A DNA stretch of 64,000 nt from Desulfonema magnum (GTDB taxonomy: Bacteria > Desulfobacterota > Desulfobacteria > Desulfobacterales > 4be13): positions 3,679,633-3,743,632 of the forward strand of contig NZ_CP061800.1 in the NCBI RefSeq assembly GCF_017377395.1, given 5' to 3'. The position numbers and the translations under genes were made by a program. This document shows, piece by piece, positions 9,236 to 18,590 of this stretch; the stretch's first letter is position 1; the number at the start of each line of letters is the position of its first letter. The notes beneath the pieces were generated by a model. It saw only the letters and a list, made by a program, of their open reading frames with translations, ran no database searches and was not told the origin of the DNA.

Positions 9236-10714
9236 TTATAACGGATTTGGGGGAGGGTTGCGATACCCGCCCAGAGACGCTGAAATTAACAGATTTTGCA
9301 ACCAGTTTTCATGGTATCGGAATTTGTTGAGTCGTTCGGCCGGACTCTGAAATCCGTCGTCATATTTTTTCTGAGTGACCGGATTGGAGGGGGCAAAATT
9401 CTGAATAAGTGCCCACCCGCGAATACCCAGTTCGTCAGAAAATAAGGAACCGTGAAAAATATTCTGATTATAACGGATTCAGGGGAGGCTCCGATTTCGG
9501 GAGGCTGCGCGCGACCTTCCGTTTTCACAGGAAGCCGGACGGACATTCCCGGAAAACGTCGGTTTCCGGGGAAACAAATATCCTGAATTTCCGGTTCCCG
9601 GAACCCCGTGACGGACAGATTTTCCATTCTGACATATAGTAATTTCAGGATGTTGTGCCCTCCCCTAAATCCGTTATAATCAGAAAATATTGTGTGTTAA
9701 AAAGGGGTCTGTCCATTTTCCGCATCAGTCGGTCGAGCATATTGCTTGTTCTGAAAGCGCCCGGAAAATCATATGCGGCTGAAAAGGAAGCGAGATTCTT
9801 ATGCACCTTCTCAATTTTCTCACATATTACGGAAGGTACCGAAGTCCTGCGGGCCCATTCGCAAAGCCGTCTCACTCTCTGAGAAAACGATGCTTTGCTC
9901 CGAGCTCCATAACAGTTCCGCAATCTGGAGGACACCTCCTGAAAAACATCACCGAATTTTTTGCGGCCCCCGATTTCGGATACCGATAAAGACATGCGGA
10001 AAACACAGAATCAGAGTGATCATCGGGAAGATATTCAGAAGAGCCTTCCGGGTGGCTTTCCGGCGGTCTTCGGACTGTATTCCGGATCAATATTCCGGGC
10101 TTCTTCCCTGAAGACCTTGTAAGCCTCTTCCAAAGACTCCTCTCCCGCGTCGCCTGCGACGGAAACACCCATGACACATTCTTCGGCTACCGTGGCGGCG
10201 ACGTAACATTTGTCACCCCGAACCGAACTGTGTTTTTCGTCCGCGCCGATATGCCCGGGAAGATTTTCAGGGTATCTGACAGTGGTGCCGACAATGCTGT
10301 TGCGGCCAGGCGACCGCTCCGTTCTCTGCCAGTGCATATGATCTTTTCCGAAAACACGGGCAGGTGCCCGGAAAGGAATGTCGAATTTTCGGAGAAACAG
10401 GACAGGTTCGGTGTCGTCAGTCATGGCTGTCATACAGGGCATTACAAAGGACGGATGAATGGTATAACTGTGGTTTCCGATTTTTATCCGGCGTACGGTT
10501 ATCAGGAGTTTGCCCGAAAAACGACGATCTTTCATCTGATATTTTTCGAAGATTTCGGGGGGAAACAGTTCAGGCGCCCCTTTGCCACCATTTCATCAAC
10601 AAACAGCCTGAACTGAAAAGCGTCTTCCACAATTCTGCTGTAAGAATTCTGTTCAAAAGGAAGAGAAATTGTGCGGTTCGGGCGGGAGAGTTCCGATTTC
10701 AAATCTTTTTGCAT
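9236..10714 (-). pseudogene. Broken transposase gene of the CTGATTATAACGG element
   Basis: Reading starts at 10714 (M-Q-K-D-L-K-S-E-L) behind AGGAGG. It shifts frame near 10540 to E-L-F-P-P-E-I-F-E-K-Y-Q-M-K-D-R, and continues to G-A-D-E-K-H, a segment typical of a DDE catalytic core. A short deletion and frame shift follow near 10050, where the neighbouring frame resumes as K-A-T-R-K-A-L-L-N-I-F-P. After more shifts the MITE splits N-T-Q-Y-F from H-G-S-L. The C-terminus is intact in another frame (R-G-W-A-L-I-Q-N-F), and its stop codon lies inside the left terminal repeat. The family was not assigned. The gene cannot make a full protein. Confidence 0.8.
9464..9683. mobile_element. 220-bp MITE nested in the dead transposase gene
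   Basis: The MITE has CTGATTATAACGGATT ends and is flanked by a perfect 8-bp duplication AAAATATT (9456-9463 and 9684-9691). Removing the MITE and one duplication restores the reading N-T-Q-Y-F-H-G-S-L on the minus strand. This proves insertion after the parent IS had arrived. Confidence 0.9.
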
Positions 10715-10817
10715 AACAAACCTCCTATGAAACTTGAAATTATGATATATACTTACATAAAATCGGCAGCTTGTAAAGCTGTTAATTGGAGCCTCCCCCA
10801 AATCCGTTATAATCAGG

Positions 10818-11032
10818 ATTTTTTTTCAATGACATTGAAAGTTGAAGCGACAATATCATACGGCAGCCCTTCGGACACTCCGAAAATAGCCATAATCCGT
10901 TTCGCGCCCCGGAGGTCGCCTCTGTTTTCAGCCTGCCTCAGTATCTTTTCCAGCTCGCGGCGGGTCGTTTTTTCCAGAACAATGCGGATATTTCCCGTTT
11001 TTTTCTCTCCTTATGCGGTGTGTTTTTGTCAT
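10818..11032 (-). pseudogene. Remnant of an IS630-like transposase N-terminus
   Basis: From an ATG at 11032 the frame breaks at an A-run, then reads R-I-V-L-E-K-T-T-R-R-E-L and on to S-T-F-N-V-I-E. This is a helix-turn-helix N-terminal region resembling IS630-family proteins. It stops at the edge of the IS ending at 10816, and no continuation was found beyond that IS. Confidence 0.45.
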
Positions 11033-11147
11033 ACCTTATCACATCCCGCATTCCTGAAAAAGATGAAAATATTATGGAAAAATTTTTTCTTAAACTCTAT
11101 AGTATAGTCATTCAGGAGTAAAAAACTGTTTTCGGAGGAATGTTTCG

Positions 11148-11892
11148 ATGGCACTGATTCCTGTCCGCTGTCCGCTCTGCGGAGGTGGGAAAGTGAAAAA
11201 AGGAGGAAAGACAGATGACGGAAAGCAGCGTTACCTGTGTCAGAATGAGAATTGCGAGACAAAATCCTTTCTTCTCGACTATACATATAATGCAAGAAAA
11301 TCAGATATTAAGGACAAAATTATTGAAATGAGTCTCAGCGGCGGCGGTATCCGGGATATCGCCCGCGTGCCGGAAATCAGCACGGACACCGTGATAAGCG
11401 AATTAAAAAAAAGGAAAGTCTTCCCGGCCCGGTGAGTTCCGAACTCCTCAGATTTTTGGAAAATACTGAAAATATTGAGGCTGACATATTGAAAGTTGAA
11501 GAGGCAGAGGCGGATGGCGGAGTCTCGCAGGCAAAAAGGAGAACCGGAGGTGGCTCCGGCACGCCGTTGATCACAAAACCGGAAAAGTTCCCGCATATAT
11601 CTTCGGAACACATGAGGACAAAGTCTTCCCCGAATTGAAAAGGCTCTCCGAACGTTTCGGGATTGTAAGGTTTTATACTGACAACCTGGGTGCTTATGAA
11701 CAAAATCCCGATCCTGCGAATCAAGGGACAGGTAAAAGAAACACTCAGAAAACAGAAAGAAAACATCTGACTCTGAGGACGAGAATCAGACATCTTGCGA
11801 GAAAAACAATTTGTTTCTCAAAAATGGAGAAGATGCATGATATCGTCATCGGACTGTTCATCAACGTATATGAATTCGGGCCAGTAATATGA
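11148..11892 (+). pseudogene. IS1-like insA-insB transposase, frame-shifted remnant
   Basis: The first frame (11148-11435, good GGAGG site) has the InsA zinc-binding pattern C-P-L-C and Y-L-C with a helix-turn-helix. An A8 run at 11405-11412 is placed where IS1 elements use a programmed -1 shift, and the -1 frame continues into an InsB-like catalytic domain (E-E-A-E-A-D). A second, true frame shift near 11518 breaks it. The rest reads R-R-W-L-R-H-A-V-D-H-K-T-G-K-V, then F-Y-T-D-N-L-G-A-Y and K-T-I-C-F-S-K-M-E-K. The element is probably inactive. Confidence 0.8.
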
Positions 11893-12482
11893 GTAATAAA
11901 AAATGACTGGCTCCAGATTTAGAACACTACCGGATTATGACACCCGAAAAAGTGAGCCGCAGCCACGAATATGAACATTTCGAAGGCTTCGATGTCTGTC
12001 TGGCGAAACTTTTTGTCGAAAATTACAAAGAACCATTCGATATTATTCTTTAACATAATTGTCCTCCTTATAATTCGTCAGATTTTTATCGAAGGATAAC
12101 ACATAATTCCGAATCATTCAAGGCTTTGAAATTGCGGCTTGTCAGATGATCGGCAATTCCGGAGAATGAGCATTTTCATCATTTATTTTCAACTATTTAT
12201 ACAATAACAGGAAGATACACCGATCTTGGAATTATCAGTTTATCAATTTTTGCTCCAAAATGCCTGCTGAATAAAAACTCATGTTTCAGCACTGATATCT
12301 GTTATTGAAATGATTATAAAATTATGTTTTACTCGATGACCAGATTTTTTGGGGCTGACTGAATTTATTGCTAATTTTTGAACAGATAATGTCATAAACA
12401 GTTCAGTAAATTCAGTAGGTTAAAATTTTAAGGCATAAAAAGGCGGATATTTGTTATATGCTTCTAAACCTGTTGAAATTTT
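11893..12482. other. Gene-free AT-rich stretch
   Basis: A short open piece at about 11940-12054 (ends with F-V-E-N-Y-K-E-P-F-D-I-I-L) may be a gene remnant but has no start or recognised family. The rest shows nothing I can name. Confidence 0.5.
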
Positions 12483-13060
12483 ATTGTTTAAAGAATCAAT
12501 AACAAAAAAAACTTGATCATTGTGTTTTATAAGAGCAAAATTCGATTTAAAAAGTTCGAAAATCATATTTCACAATTTATTGTTTAAAGAATCAATAACA
12601 AAAAAACTTGATCATTGTATTTTATATGAAAAAGGTGTTAAGTGTCAGGTGTCAGGTGTTAGGAAAAATTACAAATTTTTCATGTTTCGTTGTGACCGGC
12701 AGATCATGGCCGTTTATATGAAAAAGGTGTTAAGTGTCAGGTGTCAGGTGTTAGGAAAAATTACAAATTTTTCATGTTTCGTTGTGACCGGCAGATCATG
12801 GCCGTTTATATGAAAAAGGTGTTAAGTGTCAGGTGTCAGGTGTTAGGAAAAATTACAAATTTTTCATGTTTCATTGTGACCGGCAGATCATGGCCGTTTA
12901 TATGAAAGTCCGGAGTGCAAAAACAGAGCGAAGCGGTTTTTTGCAGAGACTTTCATCATTCGTTGTGGGCGGCAGATCATGGCCGTTTATAAGAGCAAAA
13001 TTCGATTCAAAAAGTTCGGAAATCATGTTTCACAACAACTCTGAAAAATAATTTTCAGAG
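12483..13060. repeat. Direct repeats including a 93-bp unit in three tandem copies
   Basis: Two copies of a TGTTTAAAGAATCAATAACA block begin near 12483 and 12582. They are followed by three copies of a 93-bp unit starting near 12634, 12727 and 12819, each containing GTGACCGGCAGATCATGGCCG and heptamer-like GTGTCAG tracts. A single GAGTGCAAAAACAGAGCG hairpin unit lies at about 12908-12945. Open frames here are only translated repeat. Confidence 0.85.
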
Positions 13061-13417
13061 TGCGGATTTTATGATTTTCTACATAAAAGTTATGAACCCG
13101 CGGTCACAATGAGATGTGAAAGTTTCAGCGTTTTCCATGACACTTAAACACTTAAGCGCTTAACACCTGACATTTAATGTAAGTATCTGTTCATAAATTT
13201 TCCGGAATTTTTTTCAATCCGGAATGCTGAAATAGAATTTCAGCACTCCGGAAAAAATACCGGAAAACTTTTGTAGCTCGATGATCAAATTTTTTCCGGC
13301 AGGGATTTCCCCAAGTTCTTCCCCATAAGGATTTGGTATAACATACAGGATTCATAAAAAACTTCCGTGAAAAGCGATTGTCACCCCGGATGATGAAAAT
13401 GTGTTTTCATGGCAAGG

Positions 13418-13612
13418 GGGTCGTGTCTCCATATGCATCAGGCTAAGAATGAGGGACGGCTGCCGGACGGGGTTTGCAACCCCGTCCGAAACGTTTGCGG
13501 GCGGCGATCCGGAAAATACTCCGGACGGGGTTGCAAACCCCGTCCGGCAAAATCAGAGTTAATAAAAACAGTAGGTTGTAATCTTAGCCTGATGCGTATG
13601 GGTCGTGTCTCC
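13418..13612. mobile_element. Mini-element with ATATGCATCAGGCTAAG ends and 13-bp direct repeats
   Basis: The body runs from 13431 to 13599 with ends ATATGCATCAGGCTAAG and CTTAGCCTGATGCGTAT. It is flanked by perfect 13-bp direct repeats GGGTCGTGTCTCC (13418-13430 and 13600-13612). The interior carries two GGACGGGGTTTGCAACCCC-type palindromes. A second element with the same ends and its own 13-bp direct repeats lies at 63135-63257. Confidence 0.75.
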
Positions 13613-13745
13613 CCTTTTATCATCCTCTGTTTATATGAAATCCTTGTAGCGAAGGCGAGTTTTATGGTTTCCTATCTGCCTGTGCAAAGAAAAAAACTTG
13701 AACATCGAGTCTATAGATACTTACTGAAATGGGAAAAGAAGAATT

Positions 13746-14975
13746 ATGAACGGCAAGCACATACTTATCTGTGATGATGAGAAGGACTTCCTCGGTTTTT
13801 TATCCATTGCATTGGAAGGTAAAGGCTACATTGTTTCAAAAGCGTTGGACGGAAAATCGGCAACAGAAATAATACTCAGAGCGGAGAATAAAGATACGCC
13901 GATTGAGCTGCTGGTCACAGATCTTTATATGCCTGAAATGAACGGTCTTGAACTGATCAGACGCATTCGGGATTTGGGATTCTGCTTTCCGGTAATCGTG
14001 ATAACGGGTTATGGGAACAGAGAAATACTCAAAGAACTGATCAAAATAGGATGTGATGATTTTTTGGACAAACCTTTTAATTTGGATGAGTTATACAAAA
14101 AGGTCGCAGAGGTTTTTGAAAAACAGAGACTTATTAAAGGGACTTATGAAAAAGCACATGAAGACCTTCTTAAAAAACACAGCGATTTGTCACGTGAAGC
14201 AGAGGCATATAAAAGGAGTTTTGCAAATTTACGAAGAGAATTTGACGCTGCTGTTATCACATATAATGACCTGATAAGCATAAGGGAAGAAGGCTATAAT
14301 GTTCCCATTGCATATCGTATTAAGGCGTTAAGCCGGCTGGGGGGAGATTACGCGGATATTCACAATACGCCGACCGGATGTGATATTCTTATTGCCGATG
14401 TGGCAGGTCACGATCTGGCAGCGTCATATCATACTGTTTTAATAAAAGCTTTTTTTGATGAAAATTGCAGAACCGGCAAAGACGGCCAATCTTTTTTCCA
14501 TCTTCTGAATCATGCCCTTTTGGATAATGGCAGAAATGAGCGGATGGTCACAGCAATCTTTCTTCGTTTAAATTTGGAAACCATGCGAGGCGAGCTGGTT
14601 TCGGCAGGACATCCCAGGATGATTAAGTTTACAAAAGAATTGCCCATAGGTATCAGGGTCAGCTCCGGAGGCACGATACTGGGACTTTACAAAGATGTTT
14701 CTTTTGACAGGCTGGTGTTCAGCCTCACTCCCGGAGACCGTCTGTTTTTATATACTGACGGTGTCAGCAATGCGCGTTATATTGACGGTCCCACAGCAAA
14801 GAAACACACGCTTGGTGAGAATGGTCTGGAATATCTCATCAGCAAATATAGCGAGCTTTCCATCGGATCCCTTGTTGACCGAGTATGGAATGAAGTGCTG
14901 CAATTTTGCAGATACAAACCGTGTGATGATATGCTGCTGTTTGCATTAGAAATTCCCGGAAGAATGAAGAATTAA
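13746..14975 (+). CDS. Response regulator with PP2C/SpoIIE-type serine phosphatase output
   Basis: Residues 1-125 form a receiver with acidic pocket D10-D11, phosphoacceptor D59, threonine in V-I-T-G-Y-G and lysine in D-K-P-F. A coiled linker leads to a C-terminal RsbU/SpoIIE phosphatase domain with G-G-D-Y-A-D, D-V-A-G-H-D, A-G-H-P and Y-T-D-G motifs. Such proteins dephosphorylate an STAS-domain antagonist when the receiver is phosphorylated. It heads a plus-strand cluster with an ATPase-STAS protein, cheA, cheW and a receptor. I infer that CheA phosphorylates this receiver. Confidence 0.92.
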   Translation: MNGKHILICDDEKDFLGFLSIALEGKGYIVSKALDGKSATEIILRAENKDTPIELLVTDLYMPEMNGLELIRRIRDLGFCFPVIVITGYGNREILKELIKIGCDDFLDKPFNLDELYKKVAEVFEKQRLIKGTYEKAHEDLLKKHSDLSREAEAYKRSFANLRREFDAAVITYNDLISIREEGYNVPIAYRIKALSRLGGDYADIHNTPTGCDILIADVAGHDLAASYHTVLIKAFFDENCRTGKDGQSFFHLLNHALLDNGRNERMVTAIFLRLNLETMRGELVSAGHPRMIKFTKELPIGIRVSSGGTILGLYKDVSFDRLVFSLTPGDRLFLYTDGVSNARYIDGPTAKKHTLGENGLEYLISKYSELSIGSLVDRVWNEVLQFCRYKPCDDMLLFALEIPGRMKN

Positions 14976-15000
14976 AAATTGAAAATTGAAAATTGAAAAG
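14973..15000. repeat. Heptamer tract AAAATTG between two regulatory genes
   Basis: About three 7-bp units start at the stop of the phosphatase gene and run up to the next gene's ribosome binding region. Confidence 0.8.
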
Positions 15001-15007
15001 AGACGTT

Positions 15008-15736
15008 ATGCTTCATATTTTTCAAAATGAGGAGTTTATACAGTTTAAACTCTCTTCGGAAATTAAAATCGTAAATAATGTCATTCAAAATGTCAGAGGC
15101 TATTTAAAACAATATTCAATTGAAGACAATCAGGCATTCATATTAACACTAAGAGAATTGCTGAATAATGCCATTGAACACGGAAACAGTAAAATTCCCG
15201 AGTTAAATGTTACTGCGAGTATCGAACGTATCGGAGACATGCGTTTTAAAATCGTCGTTGAAGACGAAGGCAAGGGGTTTGATTACGAGGCCCTGGATCT
15301 GAATATGCCTGATGATCCCAGCCAGATTCGTAACAGAGGGCTGAGTCTGGTCAACACTTTTTCCGATCAGCTCGAATTCAGCAGCAAAGGCAACTGTGTC
15401 ACGTCTTACATTACGCTGACTCGGGAAACCCGTTTTGATGTTACTGACGACACATCCTGGAAAGTTATTAGACCTACAGGCGATATTACCGCGGAAACTG
15501 CTGAAGCCTTTCGTACACTTTTGTTAAACTTAATTAATGAAGGCCATTATAAATACCGGTTTGATTTGTCTGATGTGGAAGACATAGACTCAATTGTTCT
15601 AAGTATATTTGTCATATTTTCCAATATGGTTTCAGACAGATTCCCCGAGGCTGAATTGCAAATTGTTCATACGAGCAAAGACATTATTAACTTATTCCGT
15701 ATGACCCGTTTGGATAACAATTATACTATTTCATAA
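15008..15736 (+). CDS. HATPase (RsbW-like) fused to a STAS domain
   Basis: The N-terminal half is a GHKL ATPase of the anti-sigma/serine-kinase type, with N-box E-L-L-N-N-A-I-E-H-G, G1 D-E-G-K-G-F-D and G2 R-N-R-G-L-S-L-V. The C-terminal 100 residues read as a STAS domain ending in D-L-S-D-V-E-D-I-D-S. I chose the ATG at 15008. The earlier in-frame ATG at 14993 lies in the heptamer tract with no binding site. The STAS site that is usually D-S-S-G reads D-S-I-V, so the usual phosphoserine is absent. It sits between the PP2C regulator and cheA and probably forms a partner-switch module with the former. Confidence 0.85.
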   Translation: MLHIFQNEEFIQFKLSSEIKIVNNVIQNVRGYLKQYSIEDNQAFILTLRELLNNAIEHGNSKIPELNVTASIERIGDMRFKIVVEDEGKGFDYEALDLNMPDDPSQIRNRGLSLVNTFSDQLEFSSKGNCVTSYITLTRETRFDVTDDTSWKVIRPTGDITAETAEAFRTLLLNLINEGHYKYRFDLSDVEDIDSIVLSIFVIFSNMVSDRFPEAELQIVHTSKDIINLFRMTRLDNNYTIS

Positions 15737-15754
15737 ACAGGAGATTCGCGCGTA

Positions 15755-17962
15755 ATGGATTTCGGTCAGGATATTCTTGATGAGTTCGTTATTGAATCAC
15801 GAGAACACTTTGAACACATAGAAGACGAAATATTGGAACTTTCCCGGCAGAAAGAATCGCCGGACAGGGAACTCGTGGATAAGATATTCCGTTCAATACA
15901 TTCAGTTAAAGGAGCGGCCGGTTTTCTCGGATTGGACCAGATAGGGAGACTGACTCACGTTATGGAGACATTGCTTTCCATGGTGCGGTCAGATAAAATG
16001 AAGCCGGAGACATATTTTATCAACTCACTCCTTGCAGGTGTTGATATTCTCAATATTATGCTGGAAGACGTTGATCAAAGTAATGAGGTTGATATTTCAA
16101 GTGTTTATGACCGTCTGAATGATCTGCTCAAAGGTGCGGATTATCGGGAGGTCCGAAATGATCTGAAAACTGATATCTGTTTAGAAAACCCTGATGAATG
16201 GGAAGCAGGGCTAAAAATCAACCGGCTTGCCTTAAAGAATCTGCCTTCAGCTCACCGATTTCTCTATATTCTGAAATACGATCTTCTGGAACTGTCCAAA
16301 ACCCTTGGAAAAAGTCCGGTGCTGCTTATTCGGGAGCTTTTGGATATCGGTGAAATCGTGGATTCAAAAATTGAGGTCTGTTCCAGGGATTTAAGCGAAG
16401 GGCTGCCCGAGGGACCCCTGAAATATTTCGTGCTTTACTCCACCAGCCTGACACCGGATATCATTAAGAGTGCCCTCCAAGTGTCTGAAAATGATATTAT
16501 TCCTATTGATAAGGAAAAGCTGCTGGATACAGATGCCGGTTCTCTTAACATAAATTCTGTGATCATGCCATCAGTCTTACCAGAACAGGCCGTGTCTGAA
16601 CCCCATCCGTCTCCCATTCCGAAAGACAGGGATCAACAAGAAACAGCCCCGGCAGGAGATGCTTCTCACTCTGAAATCGCACCGTCAGTCTTACCAAAAC
16701 AGGCAGCGTCTGAACGTCATCGCTCATCCGTTCCAAAGGACAGGCATCAACAAAAAGCAGCTCCGGCAGGAGCGGCTTCTCAGTCTGAGGAGCGTCATGA
16801 TATCCGTGTTGATCTGGAAAAAGTTGATCTTCTGATAAATCTTGTCGGAGAACTGGTGATTGCGGAATCCATGGTAACAAATAATCCTGATCTGGCAGGT
16901 CTTGAATTGGAAAATTTCGAGCATTCAGCCCAGAATTTACGGCGGATTACTAGCGATCTTCAGGACGTGGCAATGTCAATGCGAATGATTCCGCTCTCAA
17001 AAACTTTCAGAAAAACAGTCCGTCTTGTGTATGATCTGTCAAACAAGGTGGGCAAGAAATGCAAAGTGGAACTCATCGGCGAAGAAACCGAAGTGGATAA
17101 AACGGTTATTGAGCATATCACTGATCCGATGCTTCATATTATCCGTAACTGCGTGGATCACGGCATTGAATCTCCTGAAGAAAGAAAAGCAGCGGGTAAG
17201 CCTCAGAGCGGTGTTATTACCATTGAAGCAAAACATGAAGGCGGTGAGGTTCTGATTCGCATATCAGATGACGGACGGGGCCTGAACCGGGAAAACATAT
17301 TGGAAAAAGCCATGAGAGTGGGGATGCTCAAGGGTAATAAAGATTATTGCAGTGACCAGGATATCTTCAGACTCATCTTTGAGCCTGGTTTTTCCACAGC
17401 CGGAAAGATAACTGATGTTTCCGGGCGGGGCGTAGGTCTGGACGTGGTCAAAAGAAACCTTGAAAAACTGAAAGGCAGGACAGATGTCAGAAGCGTACCG
17501 GGCAAAGGGACTTCCATGATTCTCAGAATACCTCTGACGCTCGCTATTATTGACGGAATGGTTGTTCGTGTGGGAACAGCCAGTTATACGATCCCCATGC
17601 TGTCCATACGCGAATCTTTCCGACCGGATTTTGCCCAGATCACAGCGCCCATGGACGAGCAGGAAGTCGTCAAGGTTCGGGACAAACTGATTTCTGTGGT
17701 GCGTTTGCATAAGTTGTATAACATTGTTCCCCGGCATACCGAACTGCACAAAGGAATTCTGATCAATGTCACATCAGGCAACCGAAGCGTCTGTCTTTTT
17801 GCTGATGAAATTATCGGACATCATCAGACAGTTATCAAAGGAATGCCAAGTTATGTGGCATCTGCCCGGGGAATTTCAGGCTGCACCATCATGGATAACG
17901 GTGATGTGAGTCTGATACTGGATGTGGGAAGTATTATAGATATGAGTGAGAGAGATATATGA
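15755..17962 (+). CDS. cheA: Chemotaxis-type histidine kinase CheA
   Basis: The 735-residue protein has the following order. An Hpt domain carries phospho-acceptor H49 (S-I-H-S-V-K-G-A-A-G). A central region precedes a linker at about 271-346 made of two 38-residue near-identical repeats rich in S, P, Q and A. The dimerisation and kinase core follows from about 348 with H-I-I-R-N-C-V-D-H-G and D-D-G-R-G-L-N, then F-E-P-G-F-S-T-A and G-R-G-V-G-L-D-V-V. A CheW-like domain runs from about 600. It receives receptor signals through CheW. With no cheY or cheB nearby, the receiver-phosphatase at 13746 is the best local target. Confidence 0.96.
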   Translation: MDFGQDILDEFVIESREHFEHIEDEILELSRQKESPDRELVDKIFRSIHSVKGAAGFLGLDQIGRLTHVMETLLSMVRSDKMKPETYFINSLLAGVDILNIMLEDVDQSNEVDISSVYDRLNDLLKGADYREVRNDLKTDICLENPDEWEAGLKINRLALKNLPSAHRFLYILKYDLLELSKTLGKSPVLLIRELLDIGEIVDSKIEVCSRDLSEGLPEGPLKYFVLYSTSLTPDIIKSALQVSENDIIPIDKEKLLDTDAGSLNINSVIMPSVLPEQAVSEPHPSPIPKDRDQQETAPAGDASHSEIAPSVLPKQAASERHRSSVPKDRHQQKAAPAGAASQSEERHDIRVDLEKVDLLINLVGELVIAESMVTNNPDLAGLELENFEHSAQNLRRITSDLQDVAMSMRMIPLSKTFRKTVRLVYDLSNKVGKKCKVELIGEETEVDKTVIEHITDPMLHIIRNCVDHGIESPEERKAAGKPQSGVITIEAKHEGGEVLIRISDDGRGLNRENILEKAMRVGMLKGNKDYCSDQDIFRLIFEPGFSTAGKITDVSGRGVGLDVVKRNLEKLKGRTDVRSVPGKGTSMILRIPLTLAIIDGMVVRVGTASYTIPMLSIRESFRPDFAQITAPMDEQEVVKVRDKLISVVRLHKLYNIVPRHTELHKGILINVTSGNRSVCLFADEIIGHHQTVIKGMPSYVASARGISGCTIMDNGDVSLILDVGSIIDMSERDI

Positions 17963-18004
17963 AACTTGAAATTGTTACATAAAAATATATGAAAAATCGC
18001 CGGA

Positions 18005-18052
18005 TTTCGAGTTTCGAGTTTCAAATCACAAATCACAAATCACAAATCACAA
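18005..18052. repeat. Heptamer tracts GAGTTTC and AAATCAC
   Basis: Two GAGTTTC units run directly into four AAATCAC units with the 7-bp phase kept. They fill the gap between cheA and cheW. Confidence 0.85.
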
Positions 18053-18068
18053 AGGAGAAAAAATTTAT

Positions 18069-18590
18069 ATGACAGACAGTCAGGACAAAGATTTCACAGA
18101 TGAGGATCTTTACGATGATGAGTTTGAAGACACACAGAAAGACAAGTATCTGACCTTTGACATCGGCAAAAGTGTTTATGGAATCGAAATTTATTATGTT
18201 ATTGAAATTGTCGGTATTCAGAAAATTACCGAGGTTCCGGATATGCCGGATTTCGTGAAAGGCGTGATCAACCTGCGCGGCCAAGTCATTCCGGTGATGG
18301 ATGTGCGGATCCGTTTTCGTATGAAGCAGCGAGAATATGATGACCGTACCTGCGTGATTGTGGTTCGTAACGATGACACCACCATCGGGCTGTTAGTAGA
18401 TACAGTAAAAGACGTCCTTGATATTCCCGAAAATGATGTCTCTCCTCCGCCAAAGGTGAGCGAGGGAAACAGCCGCCGTTTTATCAAAGGCATTGGCAAG
18501 AGCAACGATGAGGTAAAAATACTTTTAGATTTAAATAAGCTCCTTTTTGATGAGACGCTGGATTCCCTGCCGAATTCATCGCAGTCTTAA
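18069..18590 (+). CDS. cheW: CheW coupling protein
   Basis: The 173-residue protein has an acidic N-terminal extension of about 25 residues, then a complete CheW fold with G-V-I-N-L-R-G-Q-V-I-P-V-M-D. It bridges CheA and chemoreceptors at the membrane. It lies 106 bp after cheA behind an AAGGAG site. A second CheW is at 35079-35588. Confidence 0.94.
   Translation: MTDSQDKDFTDEDLYDDEFEDTQKDKYLTFDIGKSVYGIEIYYVIEIVGIQKITEVPDMPDFVKGVINLRGQVIPVMDVRIRFRMKQREYDDRTCVIVVRNDDTTIGLLVDTVKDVLDIPENDVSPPPKVSEGNSRRFIKGIGKSNDEVKILLDLNKLLFDETLDSLPNSSQS

Larger units (their letters stand above)
9232..10816 (-). mobile_element. Degenerate insertion sequence with CTGATTATAACGG ends
   Basis: Terminal inverted repeats CTGATTATAACGGATTTGGG (left end at 9232, right end at 10816) bound a broken minus-strand transposase gene. 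The flanks (AATTTTTTT and GATTTTTTT) are a near-match consistent with an old target duplication. A 220-bp MITE with the same ends is nested within it. A solo, diverged copy of the same end is visible near 48986-49006. Confidence 0.8.

Noticed and set aside
9773-10616. Plus-strand open frames of 110-130 codons at 9.8-10.6 kb
   Set aside because: They are shadows of the broken minus-strand transposase, whose conserved motifs read on the other strand.
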